A stretch of DNA of 22,269 nt from NCBI GenBank assembly GCA_002471225.1, contig DKPO01000020.1, positions 79,324 through 101,592 of the forward strand. Direction: 5' to 3'. Made by a program: the position numbers and the translations under genes. This stretch comes from Porphyromonadaceae bacterium UBA7332 (GTDB lineage: Bacteria > Bacteroidota > Bacteroidia > Bacteroidales > UBA7332). Below are positions 8,627-15,157 of this stretch, piece after piece (position 1 is the first letter of the stretch; the number at the start of each line of letters is the position of its first letter). The notes under the pieces are model-generated. The model saw only the letters and a program-made list of their open reading frames with translations, was not told where the DNA came from and did not search any database.

Positions 8627-9564
8627 TGAATGCTGAATTTTATATGATTATTCCTGTTATAGCAGGAAGTCTTCTGGATGGAATAATTGGTGATCCTTAT
8701 TCTTTACCACATCCCATTCGCCTTTTCGGATCCTTAATAAGTTTCTTTGAGAGACATCTGAATAAAGGAAAATACAGAAAAATGAAAGGTGCCTTTATGG
8801 CCCTCCTTTTAATTAGTGGTGTTTTTCTGTTTTTTACATTTCTGATAAAAGCGAGTAAACAGGTTGATTTGATATATTATGTCGTATCATCTGTCTTCTT
8901 CTTCTACGGATTAAGTAGTCGATCTCTTCTGGATGAAGCCTGGAAGGTCGAAAAGAAATTGTTAGATAATGATTTGCCGGGTGCGCGTGAACAGCTAAGC
9001 TGGATCGTCGGTAGGGATACGGCTCATTTATCGGCCTCACAAATACGTATTGCGACATTGGAAACATTATCAGAGAATTTGAGTGACGGGGTTGTAGCTC
9101 CACTTTTTTACTATGGAGTAGCAGGTATTCCCGGAATGATGACTTATAAAATGATAAATACACTTGATTCAATGGTCGGTTACAAAAATGAGCGTTACAA
9201 GTCTTTCGGATTTGTTTCTGCAAAATCAGATGATTTAGCTAACCTGATACCTGCACGTCTTACGGCTTTGTTAATGATTATTGTCTCGGGGAGTATGAAG
9301 GGAATACGATTTATATACACTTACGGTTCTGCTCATGCAAGTCCAAATTCAGGCTATCCGGAATCGGCCTTAGCGGGTATTTTAGATTGCAAATTCGGAG
9401 GACCTAATGTATATCATGGTATAGTTGTTGAGAAACCATTTATAGGACGTAATAGCAGAGAGTTAACTCATAAGGATTTCTTGAGAGCTTGTAATGTGAA
9501 TATTAAAGTCTCGGTAATATCAGTATTTCTACTTATTTTCTGCTTCTGGCTGGAGAATCTATAA
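8626..9564 (+). CDS. cbiB: Adenosylcobinamide-phosphate synthase
   Basis: CbiB joins aminopropanol phosphate to adenosylcobyric acid in the inner membrane. The protein has the N-terminal motif LLDGIIGDPYSLPHPIR, hydrophobic spans around residues 55-70 and 80-98, the conserved SENLSDGVVAPLFYY, MINTLDSMVGYKNERY, and a C-terminal span. I set the start at ATG 8626, whose A is also the last base of the cobD TGA (TGATG junction). A TTG at 8623 is in frame but less likely. Length is 312 residues, normal for the family. It is the last gene of the operon. A weak 6-bp hairpin (TCTCTG 9576-9581 with CAGAGA 9599-9604) follows but is too poor to call a terminator. Confidence 0.94.
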   Translation: MNAEFYMIIPVIAGSLLDGIIGDPYSLPHPIRLFGSLISFFERHLNKGKYRKMKGAFMALLLISGVFLFFTFLIKASKQVDLIYYVVSSVFFFYGLSSRSLLDEAWKVEKKLLDNDLPGAREQLSWIVGRDTAHLSASQIRIATLETLSENLSDGVVAPLFYYGVAGIPGMMTYKMINTLDSMVGYKNERYKSFGFVSAKSDDLANLIPARLTALLMIIVSGSMKGIRFIYTYGSAHASPNSGYPESALAGILDCKFGGPNVYHGIVVEKPFIGRNSRELTHKDFLRACNVNIKVSVISVFLLIFCFWLENL

Positions 9565-9670
9565 TCTTATTTATTTCTCTGCTTTTCATCGCATCAGACA
9601 GAGATTTAATATACTCGCTTATCTTTAGAATATGGGAGAGATAATTCTACTAACAGAAAAAGCAGGTTTT

Positions 9671-9848
9671 ATCTGCAACCATTTGCAACATGCCTATAAG
9701 TATCTTGTATATAGTTTGTTACATGTTGCAGATAGCGTTTCTATTTGCAACCATCTGCAACCATCTGCAACCATTTGCAACAGTGATAAACACCGATCCA
9801 CAAAGGGTTTTACGGGGATATGTTGCAGATGTTGCAAATGTTGCAGAT
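9671..9848. repeat. TGCAAC short-unit array, direct and inverted
   Basis: The unit AT(C/T)TGCAACC occurs twice at 9671-9690 and four times head to tail at 9743-9782, always with a 10-bp step. Its reverse complement, GTTGCA(G/A)AT, occurs once at 9725-9733 and three times with a 9-bp step at 9822-9848. The first group can fold as a 12-bp stem (9681-9692 with 9722-9733, one T-G pair). The second group could fold as a longer imperfect stem. Reading frames through this stretch are repeats of the motif and not believable genes. The spacing puts all direct units on one face of the helix, as in a protein-binding array; the binding role is inferred. Confidence 0.9.
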
Positions 9849-9928
9849 AAAATGCAAAAAATTACTTTAGGTGTGTACATACATACAGAGCGTAATCAGT
9901 TTCAAATATTGTACGTATATCTCTAAAA

Positions 9929-10012
9929 AGATACGCCGTTTCTTTTAAAAGATAAACCGTATCTTTGTGAAGATATACCGTTTCTTTTCAGAGATACACC
10001 GTATCTTTTGAT
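9929..10012. repeat. 21-bp tandem repeat, four copies (AGATA-CCGT-TCTTT)
   Basis: Four units start at exactly 9929, 9950, 9971 and 9992. All share AGATAnnCCGTnTCTTT, with the two middle bases, the base after CCGT and the last four bases varying. The second and fourth units contain near-palindromic arms (AAGATA / TATCTT). The 21-bp step equals two turns of B-DNA. The non-core bases have diverged while the core is held, which looks more like selection on a binding site than a recent slippage product. Confidence 0.92.
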
Positions 10013-10106
10013 GTCTGTACTGAAAAAGAAAGTAATTGGAAATTAAGCAGATTTCAGCAAGACGAAATTACGAATTTCAAATTCGCCTTATCTAATCAAA
10101 TCTACA

Positions 10107-10194
10107 TACGTATGTAAAAAATCTCAGATACGTATATAAAATATTTTTGGTACGTATCTAAATATATTTTCATACGTATCTAAATACCAGAATA
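10107..10194. repeat. 22-bp tandem repeat, four copies, each with palindrome TACGTA
   Basis: TACGTAT begins at 10107, 10129, 10151 and 10173, a constant 22-bp step. The shared core is TACGTATnTAAA, followed by an AT-rich variable tail. Three of the four copies extend to the 8-bp palindrome ATACGTAT. The sequence is unrelated to the neighbouring 21-bp units although it has nearly the same period. Confidence 0.92.
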
Positions 10195-10208
10195 AAAGAT
10201 TAATTATT

Positions 10209-10313
10209 GAGCCAATCTTTTAGATAAATGACTCTATCTTTGAAAAGATCCGGTCAATCGTATAAACGTTCGAGTCTATCTATTCCGAGATTGACTATAT
10301 CTTTCATACACCT
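10209..10313. repeat. 21-bp degenerate tandem repeat, five copies (GA-TCTATCTTT)
   Basis: Five consecutive 21-bp units start at 10209, 10230, 10251, 10272 and 10293. The consensus of the first twelve bases is GAGTCTATCTTT. Columns 7-9 (ATC) are identical in all five, and most others agree in four of five; the third unit is the most diverged. The second half of the unit is not conserved. It begins 14 bp after the 22-bp array. Confidence 0.8.
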
Positions 10314-10434
10314 GGTCTCTCTTTTGATTAAAATCCCTCACTAAAGAGATATTTTGTGATTTTATCCTACACATCTGACACACTTGTAGTAATTTATTTA
10401 AAATCAGATGTATAGATTGTTGAACAGCTTTTGG

Positions 10435-10476
10435 ATCTTACACCATCCTACACCCATCTTACACCATCCTACACCT
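10435..10476. repeat. 21-bp direct repeat x2 containing TACACC every 10/11 bp
   Basis: Two adjacent 21-bp copies (10435-10455 and 10456-10476) differ at one base. Each holds two TACACC boxes, so the boxes start at 10439, 10449, 10460 and 10470, an average of 10.5 bp or one helical turn. Looser relatives of the box (TACACA, GACACA) lie at 10368-10383. Confidence 0.9.
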
Positions 10477-10580
10477 ATATGTAGTATTTTACTAATTGTA
10501 AATCAATACATTAATATCCGAGTGATAGATGTGATGGATAAAATCTGTTTTTTTGCAGTGTAGGGGGGATAATTATAAAG

Positions 10581-10616
10581 CAAAGGCATTTGATGATTAC
10601 CAAATGCCTTTGTTTT
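10581..10616. terminator. Strong hairpin with T-rich tail
   Basis: CAAAGGCATTTG (10581-10592) and CAAATGCCTTTG (10601-10612) form a perfect 12-bp stem with an 8-base loop. TTTTATAT follows on the plus strand, and the A-rich flank before it extends the stem. It has the look of an intrinsic terminator, yet no gene ends within a kilobase. A third partial copy of the right arm (GCAAATACCTTTG) follows at about 10622. It could end transcription from a non-coding RNA or be a remnant of a lost gene. Confidence 0.6.
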
Positions 10617-10696
10617 ATATAGCAAATACCTTTGTTTTTCTTTCCAAATTACTTCGTTTTTCTCATTTTGTGTCAACTTTTTTCAATATAAGATTA

Positions 10697-11020
10697 TTTT
10701 CAAGCTAAACAATATAAGTTTACGAATAAAGCTTTTCGTAGCTGGTTGGAAGAAAAAAACGATCTATGGGAAGAATAGAAAAATCTACATGTTCATTCGA
10801 ATGGCTTTTCAAGGAAAAGATCAGGTATATATTTTAAAAGATATATCAGGAAACTTGCAAACAGCTGTCCGATGTCTATGATATTTATTTCATAACACAT
10901 TAGCATTCCCACAACCTTTTGACTTGATCCCCCATTTGTCGCTGATCCAGAATCTCTTTGATGTAGAAATAAAAAAAGGGCTCAACAAAATACTGAGTCC
11001 TTTTTATGAGGTTCCTGGCG
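10697..11020. repeat. Left copy of ~320-bp direct repeat ending in tRNA-Cys 3' tip
   Basis: This block matches 16515-16836 over its whole length at about 90% identity by eye, with a few short indels. It ends with GAGGTTCCTGGCG (11008-11020), the plus-strand image of the last bases of tRNA-Cys, after which the two copies part. Just before that lies a worn version of the tRNA terminator hairpin (about 10980-11000, one G-U pair and one lost pair). It also carries a degenerate reading frame (QAKQYKFTNKAFRSWLEE, from 10701) with an in-frame TAG. I read it as an attachment-site scar of the island to its right. Confidence 0.85.
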
Positions 11021-11160
11021 AACGACTTATATTGTTAATAATCTGATAATTGAAATTTAGATTACTCAATTTTAAAGCCTTACTAATTCCTCGAAAACCC
11101 AGTAAAATAAATGCTTTGCTCTATATTGAAAAATTGCGACCCTTTTTGCGCCCCTATATT

Positions 11161-11481
11161 TTATATCTTGATTTCAAATCTATTAAACTTATCAGAGAAA
11201 TTAACTATCAATAGTTCTGTTAATCTACCAATATAATATCCTTTTATATCTTTTGAAGGTTCTCCATAGTTTTCCCACCAATTTATGGAGAAAATTAATT
11301 TATCCTCCTCTTCTGTAAAACCAATTAATACTTTATCATACCATTGTTCTGGTTTATGAGTTAAAAATTTTGTCCCATTAGATTGTCTCACAACCCAAGT
11401 CTTGACTACTTCTTCCTCAACGACTTTAAGAATCTGCGTCTTTAATTCCTTACTTTTTTTTGTCTGAACTTCTATTTGCAT
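11161..11481 (-). CDS. Small hypothetical protein (106 aa)
   Basis: I do not recognise this family. The 106-residue protein begins with a charged, likely helical stretch rich in Lys/Glu (about 5-27). It continues with alternating aromatic and hydrophobic segments (TWVVRQSNGTKF, KLIFSINWWENYG, KGYYIGRLTELLIVNFSDKF) that look like a compact beta-rich fold. There is no signal peptide, membrane span or cysteine pair. The frame is intact inside an otherwise decaying island, and a perfect TATATTTG promoter element sits just upstream (11510-11517 on the complement), which argues for a real gene. It is transcribed away from the DUF4393 gene with a 164-bp shared upstream region. Confidence 0.6.
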   Translation of the reverse strand: MQIEVQTKKSKELKTQILKVVEEEVVKTWVVRQSNGTKFLTHKPEQWYDKVLIGFTEEEDKLIFSINWWENYGEPSKDIKGYYIGRLTELLIVNFSDKFNRFEIKI

Positions 11482-11509
11482 AAATATATATTTATAAGTT
11501 TGTAATGTT

Positions 11510-11517
11510 CAAATATA
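11510..11517 (-). promoter_or_regulatory. Bacteroidota -7 element for the 106-aa gene
   Basis: On the minus strand this reads TATATTTG, a full match to TAnnTTTG, placed about 29 bp before the ATG of the 106-residue gene. No good TTTG box is found at the usual 19-21 bp upstream, so support is partial. Confidence 0.4.
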
Positions 11518-11645
11518 CACTGTTTATGTGCTAAATTTGAATCATTTAAAGAAAAAGTTTTCAACCATTGGGAAACTTCTGGAAATATTCAAGTGATTTT
11601 TTTATTTTCGCAATATAAAACTCAATTAACTAATATTTTAATTAT

Positions 11646-12434
11646 ATGATTGACCCTAATTCTGGCGAAGAACTACTTAATGAAGCAAAAGCTATTATAC
11701 CAGAGGTATACAAAGATTTAGCTAAACCTGCCGTTTCCGAAGTTGGAAGTGTTGCAGGAAGAACTGTAAAAGTACTATTAGCACCGATAAGAGGATTATT
11801 ATGGGGGTGGGAGCAAATAGAGAAAGTTGTTGAAGAAGGGGTAAAAAAGAAATTTGAGAAAATCCCAGAAGAAAGACGCAAGACTCCTGACCCTGAAATT
11901 GCAGTACCTCTTATTCAAGCCTTAGGCTATACAGCTCAAAATGAAACTTTAAGAGAGATGTATATTAATCTTCTTGCTAATTCAATGGATATTGGCAAAG
12001 AGAAGGTAGTGCATCCTTCATTTGTTGAAATCATAAAGCAAATGAACAGTTTAGATGCAAAGGTTTTTGAAAAACTATCCTCTATAAAAAGCTACCAGAA
12101 AATATTAAATCCTACAATCTCAATAAAAGGGAAAAATCAATTTTTTGTGGATGCAACTCCAGAATGGTATATGGGTTGGACTATTGACGGATTCAATGAA
12201 TTCGACGTTTCTGCAAGCCTTATTCGATTAAGTAAGTTTGGATTGATTGAATTAATGTATGATAGAAGCCAAACTGGTGTTACCTATAATGAGTTGAGAA
12301 ATACTCCTTTTTTATCGAACTTATTAAATCGTTATAAATCGGGCCACCCTAACGAAGAACTTGAGATAGGTGGCACCGAAAGCATTGTATATGTAAATGA
12401 ATACGGTATCCAATTTAGAAATGCATGTCAATAA
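11646..12434 (+). CDS. DUF4393 / Abi-alpha family protein, candidate phage-defence gene
   Basis: The 262-residue soluble protein matches my memory of DUF4393 (Pfam Abi_alpha, abortive infection alpha). An N-terminal region with a hydrophobic/amphipathic segment (KVLLAPIRGLLWGWEQI, ~43-59) is followed by a KKKFEKIPEERR-type helix. The family core then reads PLIQALGYTAQNETLREMY, INLLANSMD and HPSFVEIIKQM (~88-133). A second half with a winged-helix look (VSASLIRLSKFGLIEL) ends in VNEYGIQF. The family name comes from an abortive-infection gene; the action of most members is unknown. It stands alone, with no toxin-antitoxin partner, and is intact among wrecked integrase and transposase genes, consistent with cargo kept under selection. 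TATTTTCG (11603-11610), one base off the promoter consensus, lies 35 bp before the ATG. Confidence 0.82.
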   Translation: MIDPNSGEELLNEAKAIIPEVYKDLAKPAVSEVGSVAGRTVKVLLAPIRGLLWGWEQIEKVVEEGVKKKFEKIPEERRKTPDPEIAVPLIQALGYTAQNETLREMYINLLANSMDIGKEKVVHPSFVEIIKQMNSLDAKVFEKLSSIKSYQKILNPTISIKGKNQFFVDATPEWYMGWTIDGFNEFDVSASLIRLSKFGLIELMYDRSQTGVTYNELRNTPFLSNLLNRYKSGHPNEELEIGGTESIVYVNEYGIQFRNACQ

Positions 12435-12576
12435 TATAATTATTCTGAATAAAGAGTTGTGATCATGAAAATTACAATTCTTTTCTGTATATAAACTCAT
12501 TTCTTTTGGTAAATATTTTGTCGTCTCTAAGCTGCCAACTAACTTAGCTCATGCGAGTTAATTAACTTTTATAATT

Positions 12577-12765
12577 ATGGCAGAATATTCGATTATAAGT
12601 TGTATTAGAAAAGATAAACCGATAAAGCGAAATGGTAAATATCCAATATATCTTCGGATTCGGGTTGGTTGCCGTGATACCAAGATACCTACTAACATAG
12701 ATGTATTCCCCGACCAATGGGACAAGAGGAAAAACGAGCCAAAAAAGCCGCCAAAGATATTTTAA
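12577..12765 (+). pseudogene. Tyrosine integrase, N-terminal arm-binding fragment
   Basis: The 62 codons encode the N-terminal domain of a Bacteroidales tyrosine recombinase (RKDKPIKRNGKYPIYLRIRV, then a DVFPDQWDKRKNE segment that matches the usual 'W-d-k-k' end of the arm-binding domain). The frame then runs into unrelated sequence and stops. Core-binding and catalytic domains are missing, and the next integrase starts only 51 bp later with its own N terminus. This is therefore a remnant of a separate integrase and not the start of the next one. Confidence 0.75.
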
Positions 12766-12816
12766 CTTTTTCGGGTGAATTAAGTAAATAATATTTATCT
12801 TAGCAAAAAAAATAGA

Positions 12817-14065
12817 ATGGCTATGGCTATAAGGCTTCAAGATAAAACACTTTATCTTCGTGGCGATAAGAAAAAGAAGGACGGCACGATGCCTCTCTAT
12901 ATTCATTTTGCAGAATAGACGGCGAAGAACCCAAATTTCCAATAGGACTTAACTTATTGCTCGAAGAATGGGATGCAGATGTTTAAAAGGTGTTAGATCT
13001 AATCAAAGATGTGATATTTCAACAAGAGGTGAATCGTATTATGCAGAAGGTTCGCAAAACAGAATTGGAGAATACGGAGCTAACCAAAGATATTTTGAGG
13101 GAAATAATTTCTCAAATGAATGCGAAAGATGAACGACCTGAAAATGGGTCTTTTTATGCCTATTTCAGTGATTACGTCTCAAAGCGTACAAATACTGGTA
13201 AAATAGGAGAAAGCACGTTACAGGGGTATGAAACCACGCTTAAATCATAGAAGGAGTTTCGTAAAGAAATGCGGATTAAAGACGTAAATGCAAAACTGCT
13301 CTCAGACTTTGAAAAGTTTCTTATCAAGCGTGGTGAAGAGAATGGCAAAGGTGATGTTAAAGGAAGCTGATATAATCGCATTAAACATATCCGAGCTATA
13401 ATCCGATATATTGAGACTTTGAATATTCCTATTAAAGATCCTTATCGAACAGTTGATTTGTGCCTGCCCGAAGATATTGTTAACGATGTATTCTTGGAAG
13501 AAAAGGAGGTTAAACGACTCTATCTGCTTTTGAATAAGGTGGAGCTCGGTTCTAAACAGTATCGTGTGCTGATAATGTATCTATTCTCGTGTGTAACTGC
13601 GTTAAGAATCGGAGATGCTTTGGCTATCAAATGGGGAGATTTAGACGTAAATCGAGACCCTGTTATTTTGGAAATTAAGATGCAGAAGGTAAAAAGCCTT
13701 TGTATGTTTCGTTACATCCATTGGCTGAAGTGATGTTGGAGTTTGCAGCCGAAGGAGATTTGGATAACGTGGAGAAGGGAAATCATATTTTTTATCAGTA
13801 TTGTAAGCAAGATATAAAAGAGACTTTACGAGAGCTTACAAAAATGGCAGAGATAGACAAATATATTACTTATCACTCTTCACGCAGAACGTTTGCTACT
13901 CTTGCAAGTGCAAAAGGTATGCCTATTCAAATACAAAAGCAATGTATGGGGCATGGCAATATCAGAACCACCGAACGTTATATCAAATGGAGTCCGACTC
14001 TTGCTGAACAGTCAGCTAAGAAAGTCAAGTTGTTTGATGTGAAAGAGCTGTTGAAAAATAAATAG
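12817..14065 (+). pseudogene. Tyrosine recombinase (phage-type integrase), broken by stops and frameshifts
   Basis: Joined across frames, the fragments give a full integrase of about 410 residues: an arm-binding domain (LYLRGDKKKKDGTMPLYIHF), a core-binding domain (GSFYAYFSDYV...) and a catalytic domain. The catalytic landmarks are all visible: ALRIGDALAIKW (first Arg), YHSSRRTFATLA (HxxR), MGHGNIRTTERYI (His and the Tyr nucleophile). It is inactive. There is a frameshift near 12910, in-frame TAA at 12984, TAG at 13248 and TGA at 13368, and a one-base loss in the A-run near 13690. It most likely mobilised the island at tRNA-Cys. Neighbouring cargo genes on both sides are intact, so the damage is old decay and not poor sequence. 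Confidence 0.9.
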
Positions 14066-14103
14066 TTTTGTAGCATAAAATGCTCTCTTTATATTGAAAT
14101 TGT

Positions 14104-14712
14104 ATGGAACAAAAAACAAGAAAAAGGTCGCTCGGAGAAATTTGTAAAGACCCAAATAGTATGACAGAGGAAGAAAAGACTGATATGCTAAAAATGGTTG
14201 AAGCTTTTAGAGAATTAGGTAAAGCGACAGAACCATACAGTAATATTGAGCCAATTCTTAATAATACTGCTACTACGTTATCTGAGCGTTTTTATCAAGA
14301 ACATTTTATTATGTCAGCAGTTTTGGAGGCTTTCCTTCAGAAAGATGAGATTTCATTTGCAGATCTTAATAAAACGATTGTAAACTATGTCCCAAAAGAA
14401 TTTGTATGGGATATTTCCGTTGCACGAATAAATCTTATTATTTCTAAGATGATAAGATTAGGATTGGTAGAACTACTAGAAACAGAAAATAAATATGCTC
14501 CCAAATTTAGGATTACTTTAGACGGGGTAAAAGCATATCAAGAGCATACATTTCAATCGCTTGCGACATCATCATTTTTTAATTACCAAACTTATTTGTT
14601 AAGCAAAAAAGCTGATAAAATGTCGCATAGAATGTTTTGGGTAACTATTGTCTCTGTTGTGGTTGCTATTTTGTCTGTATTTGTTACAATATGGGTAACT
14701 ACTAAAAAATAA
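14104..14712 (+). CDS. Hypothetical protein with C-terminal membrane anchor (202 aa)
   Basis: I do not recognise this family. The protein has a charged N-terminal part (~1-45), then a helical region whose middle (FADLNKTIVNYVPKEFVWDI followed by ISKMIRLGLVELLETENKYA and FRITLDGVKAY, ~80-142) has the rhythm of a winged-helix domain. It ends in one hydrophobic span of about 22 residues (starting MFWVTIVSVVVAIL) with only TTKK after it. This is a tail-anchored layout, with the soluble part predicted in the cytoplasm. The gene starts 38 bp after the integrase wreck and is intact. Single-span sensor or effector proteins in this position are common in defence islands, but a defence role here is only a guess. 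Confidence 0.7.
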   Translation: MEQKTRKRSLGEICKDPNSMTEEEKTDMLKMVEAFRELGKATEPYSNIEPILNNTATTLSERFYQEHFIMSAVLEAFLQKDEISFADLNKTIVNYVPKEFVWDISVARINLIISKMIRLGLVELLETENKYAPKFRITLDGVKAYQEHTFQSLATSSFFNYQTYLLSKKADKMSHRMFWVTIVSVVVAILSVFVTIWVTTKK

Positions 14713-14748
14713 AGATAGTGGACTTGCCAACTTATATTGGACATAAAG

Positions 14749-15079
14749 TTAAGCTACATTTGAATTTTTTGTTCTTTGAATATTGATTAATCTCCAAAAC
14801 TATTCAATTGTAAGGTTATTCAATGCCGAATGTCTTCGTCTTCGGTTATACCATATTTCAATATATTCGAATATGATTTTGCTCAACTCTTCTTTAGTTT
14901 TGAGCTTATATCCATATAACCGCTCGCATTTAAGCGTTTTAAAAATGCTTTCAGCCACAGCATTATCCCAACAGTTGCCTTTGCGGCTTATGCTTTGAAT
15001 AAATCCATGAGAGAGTAAATGGTTTCGAGTTTTCTTACAAGTATATTGAATATCTCTGTCTGAATGAATATAAAACGCC
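14749..15079 (-). pseudogene. IS3-family transposase OrfB, C-terminal remnant
   Basis: On the minus strand a frame of about 110 codons reads FYIHSDRDIQYTCKK, then GFIQSISRKGNCWDNAVAES, and YIEIWYNRRRRHSALNNLTI. These are hallmarks of the rve integrase core of IS3-family OrfB, with the second catalytic Asp in HSDR and the Glu in NAVAES. The N-terminal half and OrfA are missing; homology stops abruptly at about 15079. A TAG interrupts the tail just before FWRLIN, and the ancestral stop is probably the TAA at 14749-14751. GACTTGCCAACTTATATTGG (14721-14740), beyond it, may be the IS end. Most reading-frame programs would miss it because no start codon remains. Confidence 0.85.
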
Positions 15080-15108
15080 TATATATAGTAAGTTAGCTTA
15101 TGTTTTTA

Positions 15109-15138
15109 TTGTTGATTGACGTTGAATTACTATATTTG
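15109..15138 (+). promoter_or_regulatory. Bacteroidota promoter of the IS1182-like transposase
   Basis: TTG (15109-15111), a 19-bp spacer and TATATTTG (15131-15138) match the Bacteroidota -33/-7 consensus. The ATG of the transposase remnant follows 19 bp later. An 8-bp inverted repeat TATAGTAA / TTACTATA (about 15084-15091 and 15127-15134) overlaps it. Confidence 0.6.
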
Positions 15139-15157
15139 AGTGTTGAAAGTCAAGGCT

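Noticed and set aside
8623..8628. TTG start for cbiB
   Set aside because: An ATG one codon later forms a TGATG junction with the cobD stop, and the TTG adds nothing conserved.
9632..9926. Two overlapping plus-strand reading frames through the TGCAAC arrays
   Set aside because: Their peptides (ICNHLQ and VADVANVA types) are translations of the repeat unit, with no promoter and no recognisable family.
9929..10313. Possible CRISPR array
   Set aside because: Units are 21-22 bp with no separate unique spacers, the motif changes between arrays, and no cas gene is present.
11008..11020. Second tRNA gene at the left repeat
   Set aside because: Only the last bases of the acceptor and T stems are present; the sequence diverges at once, so it is an attachment scar.
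12562..12942. Minus-strand frame opposite the integrase remnants
   Set aside because: It runs against clear integrase coding similarity on the plus strand and resembles no family.
12984..13370. Stop-codon recoding in the integrase (TAA, TAG and TGA in one frame)
   Set aside because: All three stops plus two frameshifts occur and neighbouring genes use normal stops, so decay is the simpler reading.
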